DNA of 64,000 nt from Anthoceros angustus (Eukaryota > Streptophyta > Anthocerotopsida > Anthocerotales > Anthocerotaceae). The notes under the pieces are model-generated. The model ran no database searches. It was not told the origin of the DNA and was given only the letters and a program-made list of their open reading frames with translations. Below, piece by piece: positions 10,611 through 21,660 of this stretch. The position numbers and the translations under genes were made by a program. Position 1 is the first letter of the stretch. Each line of letters opens with the position of its first letter. Location of the stretch: assembly GCA_010909165.1 (NCBI GenBank), contig MU008164.1, positions 1,674,001 through 1,738,000 of the forward strand, read 5' to 3'.

Positions 10611-11896
10611 GTGTTTCATGTTTCAATGATGAATATATTCTCTTGTTGGAATAACAAAATTTATATTGAAATAATATTCAAAAATAGAAGTATTTAAGAA
10701 GTTAATTTAGGAAAAGGAACCTTTATTATAAAAAAGAGATAGGAAAAACCCATGCACCCCAAAAACAAAGGGGGAAAAACCCAACCAAGGGTACCATGCT
10801 AGAAGACTAGCCCCCAAGAAGTCAATCTAGGGTGTCTCATGTTTCAATGATGAATATATTCTCTAATTGTAATAATAAAATTGATATCAAAATAATATAA
10901 AAAATAGAAGTATGTAAGAAGTCAATTTTGGGTATAAATATTTGTATCAGGAACCATTTACAAACACGAAGTCCGGAAGGTACACTGTCAGAGAGCAACA
11001 AGCCTATTACACTAGATATCTCAAAGCAGCAAGCATAGTGCACTAGTTTAATAACATGTTTAATTATTCAAAAGATTGAAAAGGTGTTAAAAAACCCTCT
11101 TTCAAATGATAACATGTTTAATTATTCAAAAGATTGAAAATGTGTTAAAAAACCCTCTTTCAAATGAATTTGACGCAATGCCTAGATCGTCTCTTGCTTA
11201 TTTGGTTAGTATGGGTCAATATGACCAAATTCCAAATTTTGATTACACTTGCAAACAAAGTTTGAAGTGCCTTATATTGAACTAATCTAACATTTATGCT
11301 TGAAGTTGCAAACGTCATAAACTCATTTCATATTCTCAACTGTGGTATAGAAAATTTTCACTTGTTCTCGTTTGCACTATGAATTCTGTAAATCATACTT
11401 TAAACTTTAACAGTGAAAATTTCTAGATACACAATCTAAAAAATTCGAAGATGCACAATCTCCAAAAATGACATACCTACACAATGTATCATTTCAGCTA
11501 TGCATTACAGTTATTAGCCCCTAGGTAAAAATAAAACAATAAGATCATAATTTATTGAAAAGATATTTAATGATTAAATAAATTCAATAAATTAGAATAA
11601 TACCCGCACAGTTCCCATACATCTCGATATTTGATGGATAAGCATCGTATTATACATCTTAAGAAGGATAAATAAAAAACCTCCTTAGAATGCAAGTAGC
11701 TTGGAAATTCTTCTGTAAACAATCGCGTAGTATAATATATTTAGGTGATAGAATTTGAATGTAAATTAATTTTGTAAAATTTTTTCTATAAAAATGGTAA
11801 AGTGTTCAAAGAGAAACAAAATTATTCAAGTTCATTAGAACAAATAACTTTGAGTTGCCAATGTCATACTGTACACACCATATACCTCAAAGTTCA
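10611..11896. repeat. AT-rich region with two direct duplications
   Basis: Base composition falls sharply here. A 58-bp unit is repeated in tandem with one mismatch at 11051-11108 and 11109-11166. A diverged segment of about 98 bp at 10611-10709 recurs at 10831-10927 (both with TTTCAATGATGAATATATTC). No coding region was recognised. The 3' UTR of the CFAP263-like gene must begin at its right edge. Confidence 0.7.
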
Positions 11897-13839
11897 TCAC
11901 ATAGTCCCCAACATTTGACTGTGAAAATGGTGTGCAGCATAAGCTGCATTGTATGCAACAGGTTCTCTATGGAAAGTCGACCGTCTATGAAGCTTAGAGA
12001 TCTTTTTATTTATTTGATCAAGAGTAAACTTTGCAATTTCTGTCTGCATTTTTAAATTGAAAAACTTTAGAATTACAATTCATGTGGTTTAAGATGTTAT
12101 TTAGAGTGAGCTTTCAAACCTTACGCCTCCAATTGTTTATTGTGCGATTTAATTCCTGAAATTTTATTTTAGCATGCATGTATTCAAGAACATGAGGTTG
12201 GCCCACACCATGTATTTCTTGTATAATAAGTTGATGTAATTCTTCTTGAAGTCTTTCCTAAAATTAAAGAACATATCTTCACACCCATACTCAAACTATT
12301 GTCAATCAAGAAACAGGAAAAGGATAACTCACACACCGAAAGACAAAGTGCAAACTACACTTACTAATGCGATTGTGTTATTTCTGACATCCAGTTTAAC
12401 ATCTTCCAAACGAGGACGACGATCTGCAATAGTGTGCCTAATCCTAATCACCTCACTATCTAACCTTGAGAGTTCGTTCTTTAAATTTAATAAAGTCTAC
12501 AAATTCCACGTACCATCACAATAAAATATGAGTACAGCAAAGACTATCTAGATATGTTATGCAACAGTATGAGTAATCAATTTTCTAAGGAACTTTAGCT
12601 ACTGCACCTTTGAACTCGTAGCAAGAATCAATTTACGATGTTGGATTTCAGCTACACAACCTCTAAGGCTATGCAAAACTTGCTTGTTAAGAATAGCCAT
12701 CTGATCAAAGTCAATCGGTTGGATAAGATCTTTAATATCTTGTTTGTCTTCTAGAGAACTTTCGGTCTTCACAATATCATGTTGCAATGCTTCATTGTGT
12801 TCCTTTGTTTTCTTTGAAGAAATCCTTGTATCTTTCATCTTCCTTTCTAAAAATCTATATTATCAATATAAATAGTGTTATGCATCTTCATTGGCATTGG
12901 GAAGTGGATTGAAGGTGAAGTATAATGAACCTTTGCGAAATCAATATTGAACTACTACCTTACAACATTTTCTGCAATTGCTTTTCCAAAGGGGCTCGGT
13001 GTAAGCACATCTCGTTGAAAATCAGCTCTGTCTCTTCGTGCCCTTGCAATTCTGATATTAGCTTCTTTGTAAAGAGCTTGCAAATCATCAAATGTTCTGT
13101 TGTTATCATTTTTCAGAGTTCGTAGTTGGTCATTGAGAATTCTTATTTCGGCTCTTGCCATCTGAATCTTTTCCTCATTTGTCATAGGCTGAAAAGGTTT
13201 TTCTTGCACCTCTTTGGTGCTAGATCTTGAAAATCCTCTACTTATTCTAGAAAAGTCTGTGATACTGAAGGACGGGCTTCTAAACTTAAGATTGGACCTT
13301 TTTACACCTTCTAGAGCTAGGTCCCCCATACTGCTTCTTGCTCCTCTGCTTTTGTTTGTAGATCTACTATATATAGATACAGAATCTAAATCTGTCATGG
13401 TGTACCCGTCATCTGAATCCATATCGTCTAGACGTAGACGAGCTTCGTGAGCCGCTCGTGCCGAGACACGCTGAGACAATTGTGCTCTTATTTCAATATC
13501 TCATGCAAAATATACCTCTTACAACACATGACCAGCTCCCACATTATATGATGAGCACTCCATATGCGAAGATAGATATCTCACCATGATGTGCTGCTTG
13601 AAGAGCTCATTTTCTATTTGAATGAATTTGTTTTCTTGCTGGGTTTGTGCCAGAAGCACTTTGGGGTCGGTTTTCTTGGGCTTTTTGGGCTCAGGTTTGA
13701 AAAAATCCTCAGAGGAATCCGCGGCAGTGAGGCGTACCGTGAAGTCCAACTCACTCTCCGGGGCGAAGCTGCCGGACCTGTGAGACGACAATGGTGTGGC
13801 AACCGATTCCTCCGACTCTTCTGCTTCCTTCATCTTCAT
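11897..13839 (-). CDS. CFAP263: CCDC113/CFAP263-like ciliary coiled-coil protein, 6 exons
   Basis: Six exons join in phase 0 throughout: 13839-13585, 13470-12964, 12838-12608, 12496-12365, 12257-12120 and 12043-11897, giving 469 residues. The match to CCDC113 is along the whole chain: IQIENELF near 75-82; a Ser/Arg linker; EEKIQMARAEIRILNDQL (about 185-202); DFQRDVL; IDFDQM; KNELSRLDSEV; HVLEYMHAK; NNWRRK followed across the last intron by TEIAKF, the counterpart of the animal WERKVEIA motif. CCDC113 works with CCDC96 in motile cilia, at radial spokes and ciliary rootlets, so expression in spermatogenous cells is expected. Exons are AT-rich compared with the genes to the left. The weakest border is the exon-3 acceptor (AAG before ATG at 12838); a small missed exon there is possible. 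Nothing suggests a pseudogene. Confidence 0.82.
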
Positions 13840-14159
13840 GCTTGCTCACACTCCGCTCCGACGGCAATCTCAGGTGTTCGAGAATTTCGCTTTGCCTTCC
13901 GCAGAAAGAGGCCGTTGTTTGCTCACCCCTTGCAACCAAACCGACCCCTAGAAGGAAGGACACAAACCCTAATGCCCATCAAAACTAGTAGTGCAAAGAT
14001 AGGGCTAAACGTGTAGATCGGTATCGTATCGAACATATGTCGTGGATCGAAAATACATACGGATCACCACAAGGATAGGTTGCTACGCAATATCCAGGAC
14101 AGCAGACCTTCATTCCCGCAACAACCAGTTGCTCCTCGAAGTCAGGTTTTTAGGGACTG
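13840..14159. promoter_or_regulatory. Upstream region of the CFAP263-like gene
   Basis: Short stretch between the start of the ciliary gene and the first PPR debris. It should contain that gene's promoter and 5' UTR. No TATA box or known element is clear. Confidence 0.35.
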
Positions 14160-14822
14160 TGCATACAACGTCGGCGTTCCTCCTCCCATCACATCTGGAC
14201 AACCGTCAACATCTCTCTACGGTGACATCTTCAGAGGTCAGGAGACGAAGGATCATGTCCACATGCTTGCCCCTCAAAAGCTGCAAGACCCACAGGATGC
14301 TTTTCTCCATTTCTCCACACAGGTCAAACCTCTTGACAGAGCCCTTGCTGTGCATATCCAGCAACCAGGTATTCCATGTCCTCACCTATTTTGAGTCCAT
14401 ACTGCCAATGACCTAGCGTGCATTTTCCAGTTCGCCACATTTGGCCTCCATGCCCACCAGCTTGTCATTTTCTAGCTGCCCTCTTTCTACAATCTGTGAG
14501 TGCAGCTGCCTGGCCTCTTGCAAGGCACCTGTGCTTCTACAGGCCTTGAAAAGGCAAGCAAAAGTAACCGCGAGAGCCAAAACCAGGGTGCTCCTACTTC
14601 CTTTGAGGCCAGACAGTCGAACACCTGGCGTGCATCTTGCAGTTCCCCACATTTTGCATACATGTCCACCAGGCAGTTGCCGACCAGATTGTCACTTTGT
14701 AGCTGTCCTGTTTCCACAATTTGCAAGTGCAGCTGCCTGCCCTTCATCACATACATATGCACTGTGGCTCAAAAGTAGTGGCCCAGAGTTTCTGCTCACT
14801 CCGGTTTCTGGCATTGTGTAAT
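14160..14822 (-). pseudogene. PPR-protein pseudogene fragments
   Basis: Minus-strand frames contain typical PPR pieces separated by stops and frame changes: HVTFACLFKACRS-type sequence with LQEARQLHSQIVERGQLEND, then NLVGNCLVDMYAKCGELQDA followed by RQVFDCL. PPR proteins bind organellar RNA; this copy cannot make one. The left part (14210-14310) is a spacer module that recurs beside PPR fragments at 28575-28680, 30650-30740, 31060-31160 and, inverted, near 54.9-55.0 kb. Confidence 0.75.
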
Positions 14823-14933
14823 TGCAGCCCTTTTGAGGCATGCTACCTGGTAGTGTGCGATTGTAAATTGAAGATTGAGTAGACTAGAACGCTTATGGGC
14901 GGGAATGATTAAAACTTCTCTGTCAAGGACTGT

Positions 14934-15004
14934 GAGGCACCATCTCGAATCCGAATGTGTACAGTGTGAGAATCATTTCCTACCACTAGACTAAACCGCC
15001 AGAG
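14934..15004 (-). repeat. tRNA-like sequence or SINE head (degenerate)
   Basis: Read on the minus strand this has a good A-box (TTTAGTCTAGTGGTAGGA) and a B-box-like GGATTCGAGAT about 40 bp later, the spacing of a tRNA gene or tRNA-derived SINE. The acceptor stem does not pair well and the T arm is imperfect, so a working tRNA is unlikely. It lies among PPR fragments. Confidence 0.4.
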
Positions 15005-15019
15005 GTAGGATGGCCAACA

Positions 15020-15135
15020 TCCGGCTTGCATTTAGCAGTTCCCCACATTTTGCATACATGTCCACCAGGCAGTTGCCCACCACAATGTCACTTAATGGCT
15101 GTCCTCTTTCCACAATTTGTAAGTGAGAACCTGAG
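15020..15135 (-). pseudogene. Short PPR pseudogene fragment
   Basis: The minus strand again encodes the LVDMYAKCGEL-type PPR piece seen at 14.6 kb (CACATTTTGCATACATGTCC on the plus strand). It is cut off on both sides. Confidence 0.6.
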
Positions 15136-15139
15136 AATC

Positions 15140-15880
15140 ACCAATATGTCGCCTACTACCCACCACTTTCCTCAAACTTTGCACATGCAGTGAATGGCAG
15201 TCTTCAGCTGTCTATGCTGGAAGTCGTGTTCCGACATAGAATTGGCTAGAAGAAAGCGCACCTGATGCATCCCGTTTGACGCCAAGCATATCAATTGTGG
15301 GGTCAGGTGATTGTAAGGTAAGCACAACCGAAAGCGCGGACAGTCAAGGCAGAATACAGCACAGCATGGACCAGGAGCCCTTCACAATGTGATGCCAACA
15401 AACAAGGGGAAGGGCGTGAATACATACGGAGCAGACGGTGTGAAAGTGGAGGGAGCTTTCGTAGGAGTTGGCTGAAACAGAACAGTTAGCGCCATAACAG
15501 GACTCGTTGCATTTGGGGCCCATCATGCCATTGCTATCCTTGACCCCTTGCTAGCTCTTTCTGGCTGGCGATCTGCGTCGGGTTTGTTCCTCGGTATTCT
15601 TGCCGGATGGAAGACCACGGTGGAAAACTCTTGCTATCCGGAAGGGCCGATGGGGCCATAATCGTGTGAGGATACAAGCCCTTGCAAAGGAAGTGGAGGC
15701 GAGCTTGTGAGCTGGGAAAAGCTCATGGCGAGGCAGTCACTTGCATTTCTGGCTATGTTCTGTCTGCTTGCGAGGCTTTGAAAGCCTCCAGCTTATCGGA
15801 TGGAGCCGTGCCAGTCTGGATGCTGGTACGGTCTCCAGAATGCTCTCTGTCTTTGCGTCAGAGTATTAGAGTTGGATGAA
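15140..15880 (+). pseudogene. Elongator subunit 2 (ELP2)-like WD-repeat fragment
   Basis: The plus strand carries CELGKAHGEAVTCISGYVLS, then ...SSLSDGAVPVWMLVRSPECS, matching the ELP2 blade that reads KGVTCITAYM...FASASSDGVVNVWDV in other plants. ELP2 is the WD40 scaffold of the Elongator tRNA-modification complex. Frames are interrupted and the fragment ends abruptly at about 15.88 kb, where it joins a 3' piece of the F-box/kelch module. Sister fragments lie at 18.1-18.9, 31.5-31.85 plus 54.44-54.50, 35.74-36.03 and (inverted) 60.0-60.5 kb. Confidence 0.6.
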
Positions 15881-16065
15881 CACAGGAACCTTGTTGGGTC
15901 ATACAATGTACTTTACTCTTCACTCTGATCTGCGTTTGTGCCCGCACTTGGTGGGATACAACACTCTCGACAATACATGGAGTCTCATTTGCGACCACGT
16001 GCCTACCTTCTACTTCGGTGTGTGCCATCTCTTCCGACCGGATGATGTTCATGTTTCGATGTTCG
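15881..16065 (+). pseudogene. 3' piece of an F-box/kelch module fused to the ELP2-like fragment
   Basis: The plus strand reads GTLLGHTMYFTLHSD, HLVGYNTLDNTWS and CHLFRPDD, matching the end of the larger F-box/kelch copy at 17720-17920 (GATLLGDPMSFTIDTG, HLVGYNIIDNTWS, YDLFRPND). Only the C-terminal part is present. Confidence 0.65.
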
Positions 16066-16339
16066 TGGCTAGAGAGGATGGCATGGAGCACATCCAGATG
16101 TAGGGATCTTAGTAGGTGAGACAAGACTCGTTTCGATTAGGTCGCAACTTCTGCAATGGAAATCGCAGTCACACGGGTTCAAAATGACAATCGTTCCCGC
16201 CAGAACTGGGACTTTCCCGGACTGAGTCGGAGTCCGCCAGGGCTGAGGGGAATTGTCTTCCGCATGGATCTGTGCTACGAATGTGAGGGGTGCAGCAGAG
16301 GGTGAGACTCGTCCTACTCTTTTCTGAAGAGCACGTCTC

Positions 16340-18060
16340 TCGTGGAGGCTGCCAAGAACCAAGCAAAAGTCAGCAGACACAAGAGCTGCTCAATTTGCGG
16401 AATATGGATCGGGAAACCCCATTTCATGCTTCATGTCTTGCAAGGTCGGTTGGAGGAACCGTTGGATCCTCACAGCTCCGAGATGAAGCCTTGTTTGTGC
16501 AGCAATCTGCCCCAGGAATGTCTGGAGATGATTCTGGCCAGGCTGCCATTGGGCAGCCGCGTTCGGTTCTCCATCGTCTGCAAGACCTGGCAGTCCCTCT
16601 TGGCGTCCTCAGATTTCAAGCGCTTGTGTGATTCCGTGGAGCCTCCACCTGCACCTCCGGTCTGCAGCATACGAGCCTGGCAAGCTGGCTCCTTGCAAGC
16701 CGCGCGCTTAAAGGCCGTCTGAAATACAGAGGTTCTCAAGGTTGGCTTGTCCTGTCTGCCCTCCGAATTCCAGGCTTTCTATTCGTCAGACTACGTTGTG
16801 CAGGACGTGTTGGTTTGCATCTTCAAGAGTGACATACAGAAGCCTGAAGAACTTGAGGTTGAAACTCATCCTCTCCAGATGCCTGTATACATGCAGATGG
16901 CGCTGGGGTGGGGAATGGGGATGGGGATGGGGATGAGGATGATGAGGGAAAGGAAGAGGAGGAAGAGTGAGAGGGATGGGCATGGGCATGTGGATGGGGA
17001 TGTGGACGGGGATGATGACGATGAAGAAGAGGAGAACGAGGAGGAGGAGCAGGATAAGGAGGACTAGGACGAGGGTGAGAAGGAGGACGAGTTGTATTTG
17101 ACTGCAGGGGATAAGTACTATCGGGAGAGAAGGATGATGGTTCATTCTACCTGTATGATGGACCTGTGGCAGGCAGTAGAGTAGGTATTAGTTTCTGGGT
17201 TGCCAATCCTATTATGAGGGCATTCAAAGTGCTGCCACCGGAGTTTGGCAAGGAAGATAAGTTTCATGGTCACCATACCAACTGTAAGCATCTACAGGTC
17301 CGAGGATAATAGCTGGAAAGCAACAGCCATGGCTTATCAGCCACTCTTTGTGTCCGCCAGGTTATCCCACGACGCAAGCTACTGGCCTTAGTATGCCTTG
17401 TGCAATGGTGAAGTGTGGAGATTAGGGCTTAACAACTATGTCAACAACCACACTCTCAGAAGCTTTGAAAGGGACCGGGATAACGAAAGTTTTGACGAGG
17501 ATGATGATACCCCGCCTAGACTTATCTGCAGTGTCTTTGCGTGGCGGGGGAGAATTTCCCGCCTTGAACGAGACTACGAGCAGTACGAGACGGATTTTGG
17601 GGTTCGGGAGATGGCAATACAAAGGCACTTAGAGATCTGGCGGAAGGTATCGTTTCTGCCTGAGCATTTGGAGGAAATGCTCTTGAAAGCTGTGAGTTGG
17701 TCGATGGAGAGGGAGCAGAAGATCACCTTGGATGGAGCAACCTTGTTGGGTGATCCAATGTCCTTCACCATTGATACTGGCAATAAGCACGACCGTAACT
17801 TGTGCACGCACTTGGTGGGGTACAACATTATCGACAATACATGGAGTGTCATTTCCAAAGCCGCGCATATCTTCATCTGGAACAATTCGTACGATCTCTT
17901 CCGACCGAACGATGGCGGTGTTTGACAGGTTTCCAGGTTCGAATGTGTCGAGTGTGCATTCAAGCAGTTAAGTACCTGCTGTTGGAAGCACTATCCAAGG
18001 TCGTAGTTGAGTTCAATGGGTGGAACCTCAGACTGTAGAGAAGTAGCCGAAAGTGTCCAG
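16340..18060 (+). pseudogene. F-box/kelch-like gene copy, disrupted
   Basis: The best plus-strand member of a family repeated through the window. In order: IWIGKPHF; an F-box (LPQECLEMILARLPLGSR, SIVCKTWQSLLASSDF) at 16504-16625; a kelch-like start (DVLVCIFKSD); an Asp/Glu run (16960-17090); VSIYRSEDNSWKATA; ALCNGEVWRLGLNN; LICSVFAWRG; IWRKVSFLPEHLEEMLL; GATLLGDPMSFTIDTG; YDLFRPND. F-box proteins select targets for SCF ubiquitin ligases. In-frame stops occur near 17.07, 17.18 and 17.39 kb, and the C-terminal ORF (17398-17925) is in another frame. The breaks do not look like introns, so I call it a pseudogene. Confidence 0.7.
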
Positions 18061-18099
18061 AAGGCTGCCCAGCCTTCTTGTGCAAAAAGGTCTGAAGCA

Positions 18100-18920
18100 A
18101 ACATGGTCGAGAACTGAGAAGTTCAAGAATACTACCTATCCTCCACTTTCCTTAAACTTTGCATATTCAAGTGAAAGGGAGGCTCCAGCTGCCTATGCTG
18201 GAAGTCGTGTTCCAAGCTTCCAATAGAATTTTCCAGAAGAAAGTGCATGTGATGCGTCCTGTTTGAAGCCAAGAAGCCAAGCATATCACGTGTTGGGTGT
18301 CAAGTGACGGTAAGCACAACTCAGAGCGCCGTCAACCAAGGCGGAATACAACACACAACGGACCAGGAGCCCTTCGCAAGATGACACGCCAACATGGTTT
18401 CAAAGGGCGTGAAGGGATGCATTCCAAGTTTAGTGCAGATGGTGTGCAAGTGGAGGGAGCTTTTATAAGAATTGGCATGACCATGATTTGGTGATCTGCG
18501 TCGAGTGGCTTCCTGGGTACTCTTATCCGATCGAGGAACTGGTGAAATATTCTTGCTATCCGGAAGCGCCTATGTGTGGGGACACGAGCCCCTGGAAAGG
18601 AAGCGTAGACGAGCTTGTGAGCTGGATAAAGTTTATGACAAGGCAGTCACTTGCATTTCTGGCTATATGCTTTCTTCTGCCGAGGTTTTGATAGCCTTTA
18701 GCTCATCGGATGGAGCTGTGCGAGTGCGAGTCGGGATGCTGGTACGGTTTCCAGAATGCACTCTGTCTTTGCTTCAGAGTATTAGAATTGGTTCCCAATC
18801 AACTGTGGGTGAGGCACTTGTGGTTCTTGTTGGTAGCGAAGGACATCTGTGCGAGGACTGGACAGCCAGGTGCATTTATAAGTTGGTAAAACAGATGAAG
18901 TATTTTCTTGCGAGCTGAAG
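18100..18920 (+). pseudogene. ELP2-like WD-repeat fragment, second copy
   Basis: Contains GEIFLLSGSAYVWG, KAVTCISGYMLSSAEV, FSSSDGAVRVRVGML and LLQSIRIGSQ, the same WD-repeat section as at 15.6 kb, and the same leader (GCTGGAAGTCGTGTTCC at about 18.2 kb and 15.2 kb). It is longer downstream than the first copy. Frame breaks and missing flanking repeats show that it is a fragment. Confidence 0.6.
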
Positions 18921-19490
18921 GACATCAGGATTCGATTGGGGGCCTTGAGTTTTCTTTCGCCATTGCAGAGGAAGAGGGCAGTGCTCTTTATCTTGCCAAT
19001 TGTGCATAGGACGAGTATATGAGAAATTTGGAAGATTGTCCCCACGGATCAATCGTCCAAATTCTTAGTTTGATGGATGCACATTATGTTTATGATTGAG
19101 GGTCGTTTCAGTTCCAAGAGCATTTCTTTTCTAAAGACGGGAGAGGTTTTTTTGTGTGGATTTAACTCAGAGTAGCCGGGCAGAGTTTTTTACTGTTGCT
19201 TTGCACAGTGGGGATGGGTAGCACTTCATCCCAGCAATGATCCGACTCAAGAATGCTTCAGTGTGGAATTCCAATGAACCCACTTGAATGTGGAGTTCCA
19301 ATGGACCCACGCCTTCATGAGTGCATGCCAGTCATGAAGGGAGGACAGAGACGGGAAAATGCTCTTGCACTTTGGTCTTGGTCTTGCACTTTGGTCTTGG
19401 CTCACAGCAACCACAAACTCATGAATGGTAGCCCAGGCTGCAGGTCAACAATTGGAGCAAAATGTCTATAGGCACCATCTGAGGTTAGCA
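18921..19490. other. No gene recognised
   Basis: Only short frames without similarity. A small imperfect duplication (GGAATTCCAATGAACCCACT and GGAGTTCCAATGGACCCACG) lies at 19264-19312, and CACTTTGGTCTTGG occurs twice at 19369-19400. Confidence 0.4.
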
Positions 19491-19496
19491 GGATCC

Positions 19497-19640
19497 TTGT
19501 AAACCGATGTCTTTCTAGTGATGTAGAGAGCCAACCGATGTCTTTCCAGTGATGTCGAGAGCCAACCGATGTCTTTCCAGTGATGTAGAGAGTCAACCGA
19601 TGTCTTTCTGGTGATGTAGAGAGCTACGTTATGTCTTTCA
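19497..19640. repeat. 31-bp minisatellite, about 4.5 units
   Basis: Tandem units beginning AACCGATGTCTTTCCAGTGA and ending GTAGAGAGCC, 31 bp each, with a few substitutions. One diverged unit recurs alone at about 55.31 kb (ACACCGATGTCTTTCCAACC). Confidence 0.85.
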
Positions 19641-19879
19641 ATCATACCCAGATTTGGACTCGTGATAAATCTGGATAAGGAGCGAGGCACAATTACCACC
19701 AAGTCGGTGAAGGAGACGATAAGGACAATAGAGCAGCGGAAAGAGTAGTACAAAGGAAAGTATGACGGGCTGCTGAAAGAGAAACAAAAATAGGAAAGTG
19801 TGGCAAGGGTCATAGGGATAGCGGACGGAGTAAGTCCAATCTCTGTCACCTTCCAAGAACAAATTCAAATTATGCAGTT

Positions 19880-20275
19880 GTTTGGTTTGTCAGTTTTCCG
19901 ACTATGAACACAAGTCCATCAATTGGTTCATCAGTTTTCCGACTATGAACACAATTCCATCAATTGGTTCATCAGTTTTCCAACTATGAACACAAGTCCA
20001 TCAATTGGTTCATCAGTTTTCCGACTATGAACACAAGTCCATCAATTGGTTCATCAGTTTTACGACTATGAACACATTCAAGTCCATCAATTGGTTCATC
20101 AGTTTTTCGACTATGAACACATTCAAGTCCATCAATTGGTTCATCAGTTTTCCGACTATGAACACAAGTCAATCAATATATGTTTGCAGACTGAGTCTTG
20201 TCAAATTGTGCGGTTGTTTGGTTCGTCACTTTTCCGACTATGAACACAAGTCCATCAATATATGTTTCCAGACTA
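19880..20275. repeat. 41-46-bp minisatellite, about 8 units
   Basis: Tandem units GGTTCATCAGTTTTCCGACT followed by ATGAACACAAGTCCATCAAT. Most are 41 bp; two carry an ATTCA insertion (AACACATTCAAGTCC). A weak relative occurs at about 55.65 kb. The open frames across it are a product of repetition. Confidence 0.9.
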
Positions 20276-20455
20276 ATTCTTGTCGTTGTCCTATGCGCGA
20301 CTTGGCAAGATAAGGGCAATGCCCTCCGCGAGATATATGCTTCGCGCACAACAAGATAAGGGCAATGACCTCGTGAGATATATGGTTTCTAGCTCCTAAA
20401 CCCCAAAATCCATCATCTTCTTCTATAAGTCTTGTTCAAGGCGTAAAATGCTCCC

Positions 20456-20562
20456 CGCCACACCCCACACCCCACACCCCACCCCACACCCCACACACCC
20501 CACACACCCCACACCCCACCCCACACACCCCACACCCCACCCCACACCCCACACCCCACACC
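20456..20562. repeat. CCCACAC low-complexity tract
   Basis: About 105 bp made only of A and C in CACCCCACAC-type units, strongly strand-asymmetric. Confidence 0.9.
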
Positions 20563-20599
20563 TATGACTAGCCTTCTTCATCACCAGTGGTAGGTAGGC

Positions 20600-21660
20600 C
20601 CATCATCATCCCTGATCATGATATCATTGGTACAGGAGGTAGTTACGGGAAAGGTATTCGAGGGGCCTAGGACTTCCCCTTTTACCCTTAGCCCTTTTTG
20701 GATTGTTCCTCCTTGGACTTTAGGGGTAGATAGGATTTCTCATCTCGTCTATTAATAACGTCTACTTTATTCAGTACACCTAGGTGGGCTTCGCCTTTAC
20801 CTAGTCCTCATCTTTGAATCCTATTGGTCTATTGACTTGCCCTTTACTCTTGAGCTTTCTAGAAGATATTCTCTAGAAATACATGAGTCTCTAGAAGGTA
20901 TACAAGTTTGTTGTTTGTTATTTTTAGGGCACTCCTCATAACCTATGTTTAGGGCACTCCTCATTACTTGTGTTTAGGGCACTCCTCATAACCTGTGTTT
21001 AGGGCACTCCTCATAACTTGTTTTTAGGGCACTATTCATAACATATTTTGATATTTTATAATAAATCCTTTCTAATACTCTCACTCAACATATCAAAATT
21101 ATTCCCTTAGGCCTAGCATCTTACTAAATCTAGCATGTTTGTCTAAAGTCAAGCCTTTGGTCAAAATATTTGCCGGCATGTCTCCTATTGGACAATACTC
21201 TAGCTTCACTTTCTTTGACTTGACCTTCTCTCTTACAAAGTTATGTTTCACTTCGATGTGCTTGGTTCTAGCGTGAAAAGTTGCATTCTTGGCTAAGAAG
21301 ATGCAACCTTGATTGTCGTTGAAGATTGTTGTTGCTTTCTTTTGCTTGAATCCCATCTCCTCTAACAAGTCACGCAACCATATTGCCTCCATGATTGCAG
21401 AGCATGTTGCCATATATTCTGCTTCGGTGGAGGAACAAGCCGCAGTAGGTTGTCTCCTACTATTTCAAGAATTGGCTCCCCATTCAACATAAATGTATAT
21501 CTAGTGGTAGACTTGCGACTATCAACATCTCCTACCGAGTTTGAATCACAATATCTTACCGCTCGGACTTCATGCTATGCTCTTGTTGATACACCAAATT
21601 CTAATGCTTTATACCACTCAAATACCTCATTATCCTCTTTACAGCAATATACCGTCCCAC
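20600..21660 (-). mobile_element. Truncated Ty1/copia retrotransposon (RNase H end and probable 3' LTR region)
   Basis: The frame at 21413-21099 encodes the C-terminal RNase H of a copia polyprotein: AIMEAIWLRDLLEEMG, IFNDNQGCIFLAKNATFHAR, KHIEVKHNFVREKV, YCPIGDMPANILTKGL. Further minus-strand copia pieces in broken frames (AVKRIMRYLSGIKH; ...GEPILEIV) reach about 21.66 kb. The downstream side (20.6-21.06 kb) is a likely LTR or 3' UTR and holds five tandem units of about 26 bp, TTTAGGGCACTCCTCATAAC, at 20925-21045. The 5' part of the element is missing. Confidence 0.8.

Noticed and set aside
19880-20275. Evenly spaced 41-bp repeats that could look like a CRISPR array
   Set aside because: The units are directly tandem with no unique spacers, and the DNA is eukaryotic.
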